Positions 24,807-32,661 of a stretch of DNA of 64,000 nucleotides are shown one piece after another (the first letter of the stretch is position 1; every line of letters begins with the position of its first letter). Position numbers and translations under genes: made by a program. Where the stretch lies: contig NZ_WBIR01000001.1 in assembly GCF_009749395.1 (NCBI RefSeq), positions 124,001 to 188,000 on the forward strand, written 5' to 3'. The stretch is from Agromyces salentinus. Lineage in GTDB: Bacteria > Actinomycetota > Actinomycetes > Actinomycetales > Microbacteriaceae. A model generated the notes under the pieces. It was not told the origin of the DNA, searched no databases, and saw only the letters and a list, made by a program, of their open reading frames with translations.

Positions 24807-25058
24807 TTACGAGTACGCGGCGAAGGCTCCGCTGGCGAAGCGGTTCCTTCCTTCGAACGTGACGTTCACGACCGCGAATGCGAGCAGCGCCAGCGCCAGC
24901 GCCAGTACGCCAGTACGCCAGTACGCCAGTACGCCAGTACGCCAGTACGCCAGTAGCGGCAGTACGCCAAGCACAGCCGTGACTCTTGTGCTCGTCGACG
25001 CGGACCTCGGAGCGAGGCACTCGGGGCCCGAACTCACCTCGGGGTGGACGGCGATCAT
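24807..25058 (-). CDS. small membrane protein containing an 8-bp tandem repeat
   Basis: An 83-residue frame whose ATG overlaps the stop of the DUF6463 gene (ATGA) and has GGAAGG upstream, so it is probably translated with it. Residues 36-55 repeat GVLAYWRT because of the GGCGTACT (AGTACGCC) DNA repeat. After the repeat comes a hydrophobic segment (LALALALLAFAVVNVTF). The octamer is not a multiple of three, so a change in copy number would shift the frame at this point. Family unknown. The overlap argues for a real gene. Confidence 0.5.
   Translation of the reverse strand: MIAVHPEVSSGPECLAPRSASTSTRVTAVLGVLPLLAYWRTGVLAYWRTGVLALALALLAFAVVNVTFEGRNRFASGAFAAYS
24904..24951. repeat. 8-bp tandem repeat (AGTACGCC) x6
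   Basis: Six perfect tandem copies of AGTACGCC at 24904-24951, preceded by AGCGCC triplications and followed, after an imperfect AGTAGCGGC, by a seventh copy at 24961-24968. It lies within the small coupled membrane-protein ORF on the reverse strand. Confidence 0.95.
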
Positions 25059-25543
25059 GCCTGCGTCCTTCCAGGATGTGATCGGTACTCGTGAAGCGGG
25101 CGCTCCGACGCCGACGGGCCCGCCGTCTCGACCGGCTCCCCACTCGGGACCGGTGCGGCGGAAGCTCGGCGAGAGTTCCGGCGGGCCGACTGCACGATCG
25201 CGATGACCGCCACCACGCCGACGAGCAAGAACCCGGACACCGGCGCCGTTCCGACACCGATGAGCGCGATCAGCAGCAGCCCGATACTGACCGACCATGG
25301 CATTCGCCCGACGTGCTCGAGAGCAGTGATCGCGAAGCCCGCCACCAAGCCGAAGAACCCGGTCATCAAGAACCAGAGCGCTACTTCGAGGTCGCTCGTG
25401 ATGGCTCCGAACCAGCCACTGGCCAACGCCTCGGCCAACGCCGGGGCCGAAGCAACGACTCCCACCGCGGTGTGCAGTACGCAAACGATGACAAGCGCCG
25501 GTCCCGCGATCGCTCGTCCCTTCTTGACTCCTGGTCTCGTCAT
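25055..25543 (-). CDS. DUF6463 family membrane protein
   Basis: A 162-residue protein with four TM helices; ITSDLEVALWFLMTGFFGLV near the middle is the recognisable DUF6463 segment. The C-terminal 40 residues are hydrophilic. Function unknown. Followed by an overlapping small ORF bearing a tandem repeat. Confidence 0.75.
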   Translation of the reverse strand: MTRPGVKKGRAIAGPALVIVCVLHTAVGVVASAPALAEALASGWFGAITSDLEVALWFLMTGFFGLVAGFAITALEHVGRMPWSVSIGLLLIALIGVGTAPVSGFLLVGVVAVIAIVQSARRNSRRASAAPVPSGEPVETAGPSASERPLHEYRSHPGRTQA

Positions 25544-25705
25544 GCAGGTCAGTCTGGGCGTCGGCGACGCCTTGGCGCCTCATCCGCTCGGACGACCCTC
25601 GCGAAAGACGCTCAGCCGCCGCTCGCGTTCCGACGAAAAGTCCCTCGCAGAACGCGCCCCGACGGATCACCTCGTAATCGCGGTTGACGTGCCGCGGCTG
25701 ATTGG

Positions 25706-25733
25706 GAATAGTTAGCCATATGCCTAACTATTC
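25706..25733. promoter_or_regulatory. ArsR operator spanning its own start codon
   Basis: A perfect 10-bp inverted repeat GAATAGTTAG / CTAACTATTC separated by 8 nt that contain the ArsR ATG (25720-25722). Repressor bound here would block initiation of its own operon. Confidence 0.7.
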
Positions 25734-26055
25734 TGCCGAGGTGGACGCGGTGCTTCGCGCACTCGCGGATCCCACTCGGCGGACGGTCGTCGAGCGGCTC
25801 GCGAAGTCACCGGCGGTCGTGTCCGACCTCCTGGCCCTGTTCTCGATGACCTTGCCGTCCCTGCTCCAGCACCTGCGGATCCTCGAGGACGCCCGCGTGA
25901 TCTCCTCGAGCAAGCAGGGACGCGTTCGCACCGTGAACCTGCGACCGGGCGCGCTCGACGTCCTCCATCTCTGGCTCGGCGAGCAACGGACATCCGCCGA
26001 ACGCCAGGCCGATCGCCTCGGCATCCACCTGACCCGCGCAATCAAGGAGACCTAG
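25720..26055 (+). CDS. ArsR-family transcriptional regulator
   Basis: A 111-residue winged-helix repressor: VDAVLRALADPTRRTVVERL, then LLALFSMTLPSLLQHLRILE (recognition helix) and SSKQGRVRTVNL (wing). No metal-binding Cys is present, so it belongs to the SdpR-like non-metal group often paired with AHSA1/SRPBCC genes. The ATG at 25720 is used rather than a TTG six codons upstream. It heads an operon with a reductase and an SRPBCC protein. Confidence 0.92.
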   Translation: MPNYSAEVDAVLRALADPTRRTVVERLAKSPAVVSDLLALFSMTLPSLLQHLRILEDARVISSSKQGRVRTVNLRPGALDVLHLWLGEQRTSAERQADRLGIHLTRAIKET

Positions 26056-26056
26056 C

Positions 26057-26704
26057 ATGACCCGAGTTCGCATCGACCTGTTCTCGTCGCTCGACGGTTT
26101 CACCGCCGCCCCCGATCCCTCGGCCGACAATCCGATGGGCGCGGATTGGGGGCCGCTCACCGCGGCATACGCGGCCACGCGCACCTTCCGTCAGAAGGTG
26201 TTCGGCGACCTGAGCGGCGCGGGAACGACCGGCGTCGACGAGTCGTATGCCTCGGCGTTCTTCACCGGAGTGGGGGCCGAGATCATGGGCGCGGCCATGT
26301 TCGGCCTGCACGCGTATCCCGACGACCCGGATTGGAAGGGGTGGTGGGGCGACCGGCCGCCGTTCGGCTGCCCGGTCTACGTGCTCACGAACTCCGCCCC
26401 CCGCCCGTCGATCGAGATGGACGGCGGCACGACCTTCCATTTCCGCAGCGGATCGATCGAGGACGTGCTCGCCGAGGCGGCCACCGCCGCCGGCGGGCTC
26501 GACGTCCGGGTCGGGGGCGGCGTTCGCACCGCACGCGAGTTCCTGGGTGCCGGCCTCGTCGACGACCTGCACGTCGGCATCGCGCCGATCGTGCTCGACC
26601 GGGGCAACCGCGTGTGGGAGGACCTCCGGGGCCTCGAGCACACCCACCGGGTGACGACGGAGGTCGCCGAGAGCGGCACGATCCATGTCACGTTCACGCG
26701 ATAG
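26057..26704 (+). CDS. dihydrofolate reductase-family protein (RibD C-terminal type)
   Basis: A 215-residue NADPH-dependent reductase-like protein: IDLFSSLDGFTAAPDP at the N-terminus, GAAMFGLHAY near 80 and VRVGGGVRTAREFLGAGLVD near 152 match the family. It starts 1 nt after the ArsR stop with AGGAG upstream, so it is the second gene of the ArsR operon. Substrate unknown. Confidence 0.88.
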   Translation: MTRVRIDLFSSLDGFTAAPDPSADNPMGADWGPLTAAYAATRTFRQKVFGDLSGAGTTGVDESYASAFFTGVGAEIMGAAMFGLHAYPDDPDWKGWWGDRPPFGCPVYVLTNSAPRPSIEMDGGTTFHFRSGSIEDVLAEAATAAGGLDVRVGGGVRTAREFLGAGLVDDLHVGIAPIVLDRGNRVWEDLRGLEHTHRVTTEVAESGTIHVTFTR

Positions 26705-26713
26705 GGCGCGCCG

Positions 26714-27175
26714 ATGACGATCGAGCGCCGACTCGCGCATGCCGGGTTCACGCTGTCGCGCGACTATCCCGTTCCCGTGGAGAAGGTCTGGCAGGCCTTC
26801 GCCGACGAGCAGCAGAAGCGCACTTGGTTCGGCGACGCTGACACGTTCGAGTCCCGCGAGTGGGCGTTCGACTTCCGGGTCGGCGGACGCGACGTCGACG
26901 AGGCGAAGTTCCACGACGGGCCACTGTCGCGGTACGAGGCCGTCTACACCGACATCGTCGAGCACGTGCGCATCGTCACCACCTACGACATGTGGCTCGA
27001 CGGCGCACACATGTCGACATCCGTCGCGTCCTTCGAATTCGAGCAGGTTCCCGAGGGCACCCGGTTCACGCATGCCGAGCACGGGGTCTTCCTCGACGAG
27101 TTCTGGGCCGACGGCGCGGGCCGCGAAGAGGGCACGCGAGGCATCCTCGAAGCCCTCGGCAGGCACCTCCGTTAG
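26714..27175 (+). CDS. SRPBCC / AHSA1 family protein
   Basis: A 153-residue AHSA1-like protein: FTLSRDYPVPVEKVWQAFAD, RTWFGDADTFESREWAFDFR and GREEGTRGILEALGRHL are the typical start, middle and C-terminal helix. Third gene of the ArsR-reductase-AHSA1 operon. ArsR/AHSA1 pairs are widespread; ligand or reaction unknown. Confidence 0.88.
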   Translation: MTIERRLAHAGFTLSRDYPVPVEKVWQAFADEQQKRTWFGDADTFESREWAFDFRVGGRDVDEAKFHDGPLSRYEAVYTDIVEHVRIVTTYDMWLDGAHMSTSVASFEFEQVPEGTRFTHAEHGVFLDEFWADGAGREEGTRGILEALGRHLR

Positions 27176-27246
27176 CAACACGCCCGCCGGTACTCACGCA
27201 GGCCCGACGTACCGAGAGGGATGGCGCTCCCCGTGATGCGTCGCCG

Positions 27247-27720
27247 TCACACGTCCGCGCGCGCCCTGGCGCTCAGCCGCGCGAACGCGCTCTCCGCGCC
27301 TCCGAGGAGCGAACCACCCTCGCGCACCGCCTGCTGCCACGCGTCGAGCACGTCGTCGCGGTCCATCGCCATGACCGCCTCCCACGGATCGCCCTCCTCC
27401 ATGGGAACGCCGCCCATGCCCCATCGCGCCGCCTCGTACAGGAGCAGGATCGCCGCGATGCCGCGCTCCGTCGCCGAGTAGGTGACCTTGCGGGCGTCCG
27501 TCTCACTCGGGGTGCGCACGATGATTCCACTGCGCTCGAGTCTGGCCAGTCGGTCGGCGAGCACGCTCGGACCGATGCGCTCCTCGGACCGGAGGAACTC
27601 CCCGAAGGTGTGCTTGCCGAGTGTGAGCAGGTCGCGCATGATCAGCAGCGACCAACTGTCACCGAAGGTCTCCACGGTGAAGTTGGTGGGGCAGGTCGAC
27701 CGACCTTCAGCTCGCTTCAT
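27247..27720 (-). CDS. HxlR-family transcriptional regulator
   Basis: A 157-residue regulator: CPTNFTVETFGDSWSLLIMR and DRLARLERSGIIVRTP form the HxlR winged HTH (though the usual N-terminal Cys context is reduced to C10), followed by a C-terminal helical extension of about 50 residues. Divergent from an SRPBCC gene with two identical operators between them, so it most likely represses that gene and itself. Confidence 0.9.
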   Translation of the reverse strand: MKRAEGRSTCPTNFTVETFGDSWSLLIMRDLLTLGKHTFGEFLRSEERIGPSVLADRLARLERSGIIVRTPSETDARKVTYSATERGIAAILLLYEAARWGMGGVPMEEGDPWEAVMAMDRDDVLDAWQQAVREGGSLLGGAESAFARLSARARADV

Positions 27721-27740
27721 GCGTCGAGTCTACGGCATTG

Positions 27741-27781
27741 ACTTCGATCATCGAAGTGATATATGCTTCGATCATCGAAGT
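27741..27781. promoter_or_regulatory. twin HxlR operators and promoter
   Basis: Two copies of CTTCGATCATCGAAG (27742-27756 and 27766-27780), each a perfect palindrome around a central C, 24 bp centre to centre. TTGACT (27738-27743) and TATATG (27760-27765) form the rightward promoter, fully covered by the operators. Confidence 0.75.
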
Positions 27782-27822
27782 GAAACGGATGCCGCGACGC
27801 GGCCTGCAGCGGAGGAGCCACG

Positions 27823-28317
27823 ATGAACGACACGACCCAGCACGAAACGCACCACCTCGTCGTGAGCCGCGACATCCCCGCCCCCATCGAGGCGGCCTGG
27901 ACGTCGTGGACCGAACCCGACCGCGTGCTTCGCTGGTGGGGCCCGAACGGCTTCACCTGCACGGTCGCTGAGCTCGACGTACGCGTCGGCGGCACGTCCC
28001 TCGTCTGCATGAGCGCCCCCGACTGGGGATTCCCGGCGCTGTACAGCACCTGGGCGTACACGCTCGTCGATGCACCGCACCGCCTCGAGTTCATCCACAA
28101 CATCGCCGACGAGCACGGCGCCACGATCGACCCCGCGACCATCGGGGCCGCCGGGATACCGCGCGATGTGCGGCACGTCATCACATTCGAGCCGATCGGC
28201 GACGACAGGACTCGACTCACCGTCACCGAACTCGGCTACATCGACCCCGAGCAGCTCGCGCTCTCGAAGCAGGGCCTCGAGGAGTCCCTCGACAAGCTCG
28301 TCGCGACGTACGTGTGA
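27823..28317 (+). CDS. SRPBCC / AHSA1 family protein
   Basis: A 164-residue protein: HHLVVSRDIPAPIEAAWTSW, VLRWWGPNGFTCTVAELDVR with the WWGP motif of the family, and a final helix QGLEESLDKLVATYV. Ligand unknown. Transcribed divergently from the HxlR regulator. Confidence 0.9.
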   Translation: MNDTTQHETHHLVVSRDIPAPIEAAWTSWTEPDRVLRWWGPNGFTCTVAELDVRVGGTSLVCMSAPDWGFPALYSTWAYTLVDAPHRLEFIHNIADEHGATIDPATIGAAGIPRDVRHVITFEPIGDDRTRLTVTELGYIDPEQLALSKQGLEESLDKLVATYV

Positions 28318-28389
28318 GCCAAGCACCGCCCGGCCGACGAACCGACGGCATTCCGAGGTGATCGCCCGGGAGGCACCTAGATTTGGCCT

Positions 28390-28902
28390 ATGGGGCGCAT
28401 CTCTCTGAAGCCGGCGGTGCTGATCGCCATCGGTGGCATCCTGCTGACTGCTGCGTATGCCGGGCTGGGCGCGTTGCAGATCCTGGTCCTCAATCCGTTG
28501 GCAGCTGCGCCGGGTCTGGCGCTCCATGAGATTCACGCGGCGCTGGAAGCGGCAGGCGAATCGGTGTCCCCGCTTCCCGTCGTCATCTTCGTCGGCTCCG
28601 GCCTCCTCCTGAGCCTCGGAGTCTGGCTGTACTCAACGGCCTCGTCGAGCGCGTCGCCACAGGTTGCAGCCGTCCTTGTACTGTTGATCCTCGCGTTCGG
28701 CGCCCCCGCCTACTTCGCAGCCTCGTTCGCAGGAGGCATGGCGCTCGCGGATGCGTTCGCCATCTCCGGCGGCGACCACTCCCCCTGGTCGAACCTGCTG
28801 TACCTCACCAGCTCTGCGGCGTTCGTGTCGGCCATCGCCCTCCCGGTCGTCCTCGCACTTCGGAGTCGCCGGGTCTCGCTGAGCCCGCGACCATCGACCT
28901 GA
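28390..28902 (+). CDS. multi-pass membrane protein
   Basis: A 170-residue protein with four hydrophobic helices (about 8-30, 62-82, 92-115, 135-157). No family recognised. TAGATT at 28378-28383 lies 6 nt before the ATG (leaderless). Confidence 0.7.
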   Translation: MGRISLKPAVLIAIGGILLTAAYAGLGALQILVLNPLAAAPGLALHEIHAALEAAGESVSPLPVVIFVGSGLLLSLGVWLYSTASSSASPQVAAVLVLLILAFGAPAYFAASFAGGMALADAFAISGGDHSPWSNLLYLTSSAAFVSAIALPVVLALRSRRVSLSPRPST

Positions 28903-29006
28903 ACGCTGAGGGATCCTTCACCGACCACGAGCTGGGTGAGCGACACCACCGCACACGACAGTCGTGCCGTGCCGCCTGCAGATGGGCCGTCGGCGATGAT
29001 GTCAGG

Positions 29007-29846
29007 GTGGAGTATGTGTCGAGGGTGCCCGGTCCGCCGCTCGACGGGCTGATCGTCGACCTCTACTCCTTGGAGGGCGCCCCGCCATACTCCCGGTTGC
29101 TGCTGCCGGCGGCGCCCGCACCGTTGCTCATCTTCAACCTCGGGGCTCCGTTTCTCATCCGCGCAGGCACCGAGAGCGAAGCCGTCGAATACGCGGACGG
29201 CTGCGCGGTCGCCACTCCCACGCGTGCGTGGGAGTTCGGCTACCCGACCCCGACCCGGTCCGTGGGCGTCCACTTCAGGCCGTGGGGACTGGCACCGTTC
29301 CTTCCGATGCCGGCGGCCGAGTTGTGCGACCGACCGGCTTCCGTGGAGCAGATCTGGGGCCAGCCCGCGGTCGCTGAGTTGCGACATCGACTGACGCTGG
29401 CGGATGCACCGCAGGAAAGGCTGCTGTTGCTCGAGGAGGAACTGCTGCGCCGGCTGCGCACGATCGACGGCTTGGACATCGTCCGCCACCTGAGCAGTGC
29501 CATCGCAGAGACCCGCGGAACAGTGCCGATCAGCGACCTCGGCGTGGCGGCCCGCGCCAGCAGCACGTACATGGCGAAGCGGTTCAAGGAGGTCATCGGC
29601 GTCACGCCGAAGCGACTCGCGCGCAGCTACCGATTCACCGCCACCGTGTTGGCGCTCAACGTAGCTGCACCGATCGACTGGGGCGACGTCGCCGCAGGCG
29701 CAGGCTACTTCGACCAGGCCCACTTCGTCCACGAGTTCCGGGAGTACACCGGCCTCACGCCGACCCGGTATGTCGAAGCCCGGCAACGCTTCCTCCGCGA
29801 ACATCCCGACCACGCGCTGGATGGCTGGCCGCTGCCGGTCGATTGA
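29007..29846 (+). CDS. AraC-family transcriptional regulator
   Basis: A 279-residue regulator: N-terminal DUF6597-like sensor (YSLEGAPPYSRLLLPAAPAP and VGVHFRPWGLAPFL) and a C-terminal AraC double HTH from about 170 (ISDLGVAARASSTYMAKRFK; GYFDQAHFVHEFREYTGLTP). The downstream reductase is 36 bp after its end in the same direction and is the obvious candidate target. The GTG start lacks a clear upstream signal. Confidence 0.9.
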   Translation: MEYVSRVPGPPLDGLIVDLYSLEGAPPYSRLLLPAAPAPLLIFNLGAPFLIRAGTESEAVEYADGCAVATPTRAWEFGYPTPTRSVGVHFRPWGLAPFLPMPAAELCDRPASVEQIWGQPAVAELRHRLTLADAPQERLLLLEEELLRRLRTIDGLDIVRHLSSAIAETRGTVPISDLGVAARASSTYMAKRFKEVIGVTPKRLARSYRFTATVLALNVAAPIDWGDVAAGAGYFDQAHFVHEFREYTGLTPTRYVEARQRFLREHPDHALDGWPLPVD

Positions 29847-29909
29847 TTTCTTACAAGCGCGTCCACGCACGACACACGAGACTTGGGACTCCGGACGGAG
29901 GAGGAACCC

Positions 29910-30491
29910 ATGGGGAACGTGGTCATGAACGCGTCGGTGTCGGTGGATGGCTTCATCGCGGCTGAGAACGACGACCCCGGTCCACTGTTCGAATGGTTGG
30001 TCAGCGGTGACGTGCCGTTGGACGACAGCGGCGTCCTGAACGTGTCGCAAGCGTCCTACGACCACATCCGGCCGTACTGGGACCAGATCGGGGTGACCTT
30101 CGCCGGCCGCCACGTCTTCGACATCACGGACGGCTGGGACGGGACGCCTCCGAGCGGCATCGACCACGTCGTGGTCGTGACGCACCAGCCGCCGCCCGAG
30201 GGCTGGAACCCCAACGCGCCATTCCATTTCGTCGACGGCGTTGAGGCGGCGGTGACCAAGGCGAAGGAGCTCGCGGGTGGCCGCACTGTCGAGGTCGCTG
30301 CCGGCGACATCGGCGGCCAGGTGTTCGCCGCAGGCCTGGTCGACGAGGTGCGCATGGACCTCGTACCCGTCCTGCTCGGATCCGGCAAACGATACTTCGG
30401 CTCCGTCGACTCGCAGCACCTGCTGGAAGATCCTGACATCGTGGTCCAGGGCAACCGGGTGCTTCACCTGCGCTATCGGATGCGCCGTTGA
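29910..30491 (+). CDS. dihydrofolate reductase-family protein (RibD C-terminal type)
   Basis: A 193-residue reductase-like protein: NASVSVDGFIAAENDDPGPL, TFAGRHVFDITDGWDG and VEVAAGDIGGQVFAAGLVDE with the family's VPVLLGSGKRYF. GGAGGAGG 6 nt upstream fixes the ATG at 29910. Third such reductase in 13 kb. Probably controlled by the AraC protein encoded just upstream. Confidence 0.88.
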   Translation: MGNVVMNASVSVDGFIAAENDDPGPLFEWLVSGDVPLDDSGVLNVSQASYDHIRPYWDQIGVTFAGRHVFDITDGWDGTPPSGIDHVVVVTHQPPPEGWNPNAPFHFVDGVEAAVTKAKELAGGRTVEVAAGDIGGQVFAAGLVDEVRMDLVPVLLGSGKRYFGSVDSQHLLEDPDIVVQGNRVLHLRYRMRR

Positions 30492-30666
30492 CCGATGTGT
30501 CACCGGCACTCAGTCGGACCTTCTCCGGGCCGACGTGCGTTCGCCAGTGACGATGCGATGCGGTCAACCCGCTCCCTCGTACGAACAGCGAGCCACGACG
30601 CTGTCGCGGAGGTAGCGTTGGGCTCTGGAGTGAGATCTCTCCGGATTGGCTCGAGGAGGCGCATCG

Positions 30667-31146
30667 ATGGGTTCCCAGGTCTGGAAGTTGCCGGTTGCCG
30701 GGCTGCTCATCGTCGCGCTGAGCGGATGCACCGCAGACGACGGTCCCGGAGAGGCGACGGCGTCGGACGGCGGCGGCATCGAGATGGCCGTCTCGCAGAC
30801 CTGTGCATCCGGGTCCGCACCCGAATGCGTCTCGGTGAATGGCGAGTACGTGATGGTCCGCGAGGCTGACTTCGTTCGTGCCGGCGTCGAAACGGCAGAA
30901 GCCGTATCGGATGGCAGCACCAGCGCGATCGACGTGAAGTTCGACGAGGACGGAGCAGGCGTCTTCCAGAAGCTGACCGCTGAGGCAGCAAAGTCTGCAG
31001 GCACCGCACGCTTGGTGATCAAGGCAGGCGATGAGGTGGTCTCGGCCGTCACCGTGGTCGAACCGATGCAGGGCGATACCGCCGTGATCGCCCTCCCTCC
31101 GGGCGTGAACCCCGACGAGTTGGCCGGCATCATCCGCGGCTCGTAG
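30667..31146 (+). CDS. lipoprotein with SecD-P1-head-like domain
   Basis: A 159-residue secreted lipoprotein: signal peptide with lipobox LSGC (Cys about residue 20). The rest resembles the P1 head subdomain of SecD: IDVKFDEDGAGVFQKLTAEA, a strand with VIKAGDEVVSAVTVVEPMQG and a closing NPDELAGII helix. Free-standing lipoproteins of this kind occur in actinobacteria with unknown function. GAGGAGG precedes the ATG. Confidence 0.7.
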   Translation: MGSQVWKLPVAGLLIVALSGCTADDGPGEATASDGGGIEMAVSQTCASGSAPECVSVNGEYVMVREADFVRAGVETAEAVSDGSTSAIDVKFDEDGAGVFQKLTAEAAKSAGTARLVIKAGDEVVSAVTVVEPMQGDTAVIALPPGVNPDELAGIIRGS

Positions 31147-31252
31147 GCGGACATCGGCAGGCCGATCCTGATATGCACTGCTACGGATCGCGCCCGGGCA
31201 TACGTCGGGGGCATCGGGTCCCGATGTGCTCCTCAGGCTGAGGGAAGGCGCC

Positions 31253-32422
31253 TTACCGCTCGAGAAGGTAGAACCGGAAGGCGGCGAACCCATCGATCGG
31301 CAGGATGCTGACGGCTGAGAAGCCTGCTTCGATTGCGTAGCGTTCGAGGGTTGCGTGTCGCATGACGGTACCGGTCGCGACGGAGTCCGGGGTCGACATC
31401 GAGTCAGGGAGGCAGATCAGCAGGCTGTACCCGTACATCGCCCGCTCGGTGGCGTCGCCGGGGGGCGAGAACGTCTCGGCGACGGCTTCATCCATGACCA
31501 CGACCACACCGTCGGATCGGACGGCGCGCCTGATCGAGGAGAGCACGGCGACGGGGTCCGGCATGTCGTGCAGTGCTTCGAAGACGAACGCGGCGTCGTA
31601 GCGGTCGTGCCCCTCGTCGGCGAGCTGCTCGCCTCGGAGCTCGGAGAATGTCACGTTCTCGAGCCCCGCGGCATGTTCGTGTGCCGCCTCGATGGCGGGG
31701 GCATCGATGTCGAACCCGTCGACGATCGCATCCGGGTATGCACGGGCCAGACCGATCGTCGACCAGCCGTGCCCACACGCGACGTCGGCGATCCCGGCAT
31801 CAGGTCGCGACAACACATCGTGCACGCGCGGGACGGAGGCGAGCGCTTTCGCAAGCACATTCTCGAACCACGGGCGGTTGATATCGCCCTGAGCATCGCG
31901 CACGGCAGCGCCGAACGCCGACCAGGGGATGCCTCGACCCGACCGGTAGGCGTCCGTGAGGTCGGGCATACGCAGCGCGACCGCGGCGAACATGTCCGCC
32001 AGCGGCGCGGAATACCCGAGAGAGGCGCGGTCGGTGAGCACCTCCGCCTGTGCGGCCGGCAGACGGAACCCCGGGCCGACGCCGTCGCCGCCGCGCTCGA
32101 CGTCGACGTCGAGGATGCCAGCAGTCGCCTGCTGCTCGAGCCATTCCCGCGCGTACCGACGATCGATGCCGGTCCGCGCGGCGAGTTCAGCCGCGGTGGC
32201 CGGCGCACCCCGGAGCGCATCGTAGAGCCCGAAATCGGAGCCGATATGGATGGAAAGCGTCTCCATCGCGCCGAGGAACCTGTCGAACACCCACCCCGCG
32301 AACTCCTCGACCGCCTGCTCATCGGCCTTCTCGCTGTCGCGATCCACCACGTCGTCCACCGCGGACCCCCCGGTTGATATGACGGCATCAACCAGCGACA
32401 TGCTAGAACTCGCACTCCCCAT
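31253..32422 (-). CDS. class I SAM-dependent methyltransferase with winged-helix N-domain
   Basis: A 389-residue protein: an N-terminal winged-helix/dimerisation-like region (TAAELAARTGIDRRYAREWL), then a Rossmann methyltransferase with motif I ADVACGHGWSTIGLA near 202, acidic FDIDAPAIEAAHEH and post-I FVFEALHDMPDP. This layout matches the Rv2258c-like family of small-molecule methyltransferases. Start may be the ATG seven codons in (32401). Confidence 0.87.
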   Translation of the reverse strand: MGSASSSMSLVDAVISTGGSAVDDVVDRDSEKADEQAVEEFAGWVFDRFLGAMETLSIHIGSDFGLYDALRGAPATAAELAARTGIDRRYAREWLEQQATAGILDVDVERGGDGVGPGFRLPAAQAEVLTDRASLGYSAPLADMFAAVALRMPDLTDAYRSGRGIPWSAFGAAVRDAQGDINRPWFENVLAKALASVPRVHDVLSRPDAGIADVACGHGWSTIGLARAYPDAIVDGFDIDAPAIEAAHEHAAGLENVTFSELRGEQLADEGHDRYDAAFVFEALHDMPDPVAVLSSIRRAVRSDGVVVVMDEAVAETFSPPGDATERAMYGYSLLICLPDSMSTPDSVATGTVMRHATLERYAIEAGFSAVSILPIDGFAAFRFYLLER

Positions 32423-32580
32423 CCACCAGGCTGTCGGTGCCCACGCTCATGGATTCGGAATATCAACCGGTCGGCAGCCTTCGACTTCAGACGCGACGAA
32501 GGATCCCGCAACGGTTGTTCGAGCACAACCGTCGAGCGGCCCATCGAGCGAGACGCGCGCACGACGGTTGACCGCTCGAA

Positions 32581-32609
32581 TTGACGTGTCGATCAAACGG
32601 ACATAGTCT
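32581..32609 (+). promoter_or_regulatory. promoter of the TetR-oxidoreductase operon
   Basis: TTGACG (32581-32586) and TAGTCT (32604-32609) with a 17-bp spacer. Downstream, CTCCGGTAAGTG and CTCCGCTTAATC form an imperfect direct repeat that may bind the TetR product. Confidence 0.45.
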
Positions 32610-32661
32610 CCGGTAAGTGAACAGGAGATACTCTCCGCTTAATCTCGAGGGAGTCGGTGTC

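Noticed and set aside
24904..24968. CRISPR-like array
   Set aside because: The 8-bp units are contiguous, with no spacers and no cas genes; it is a simple tandem repeat.
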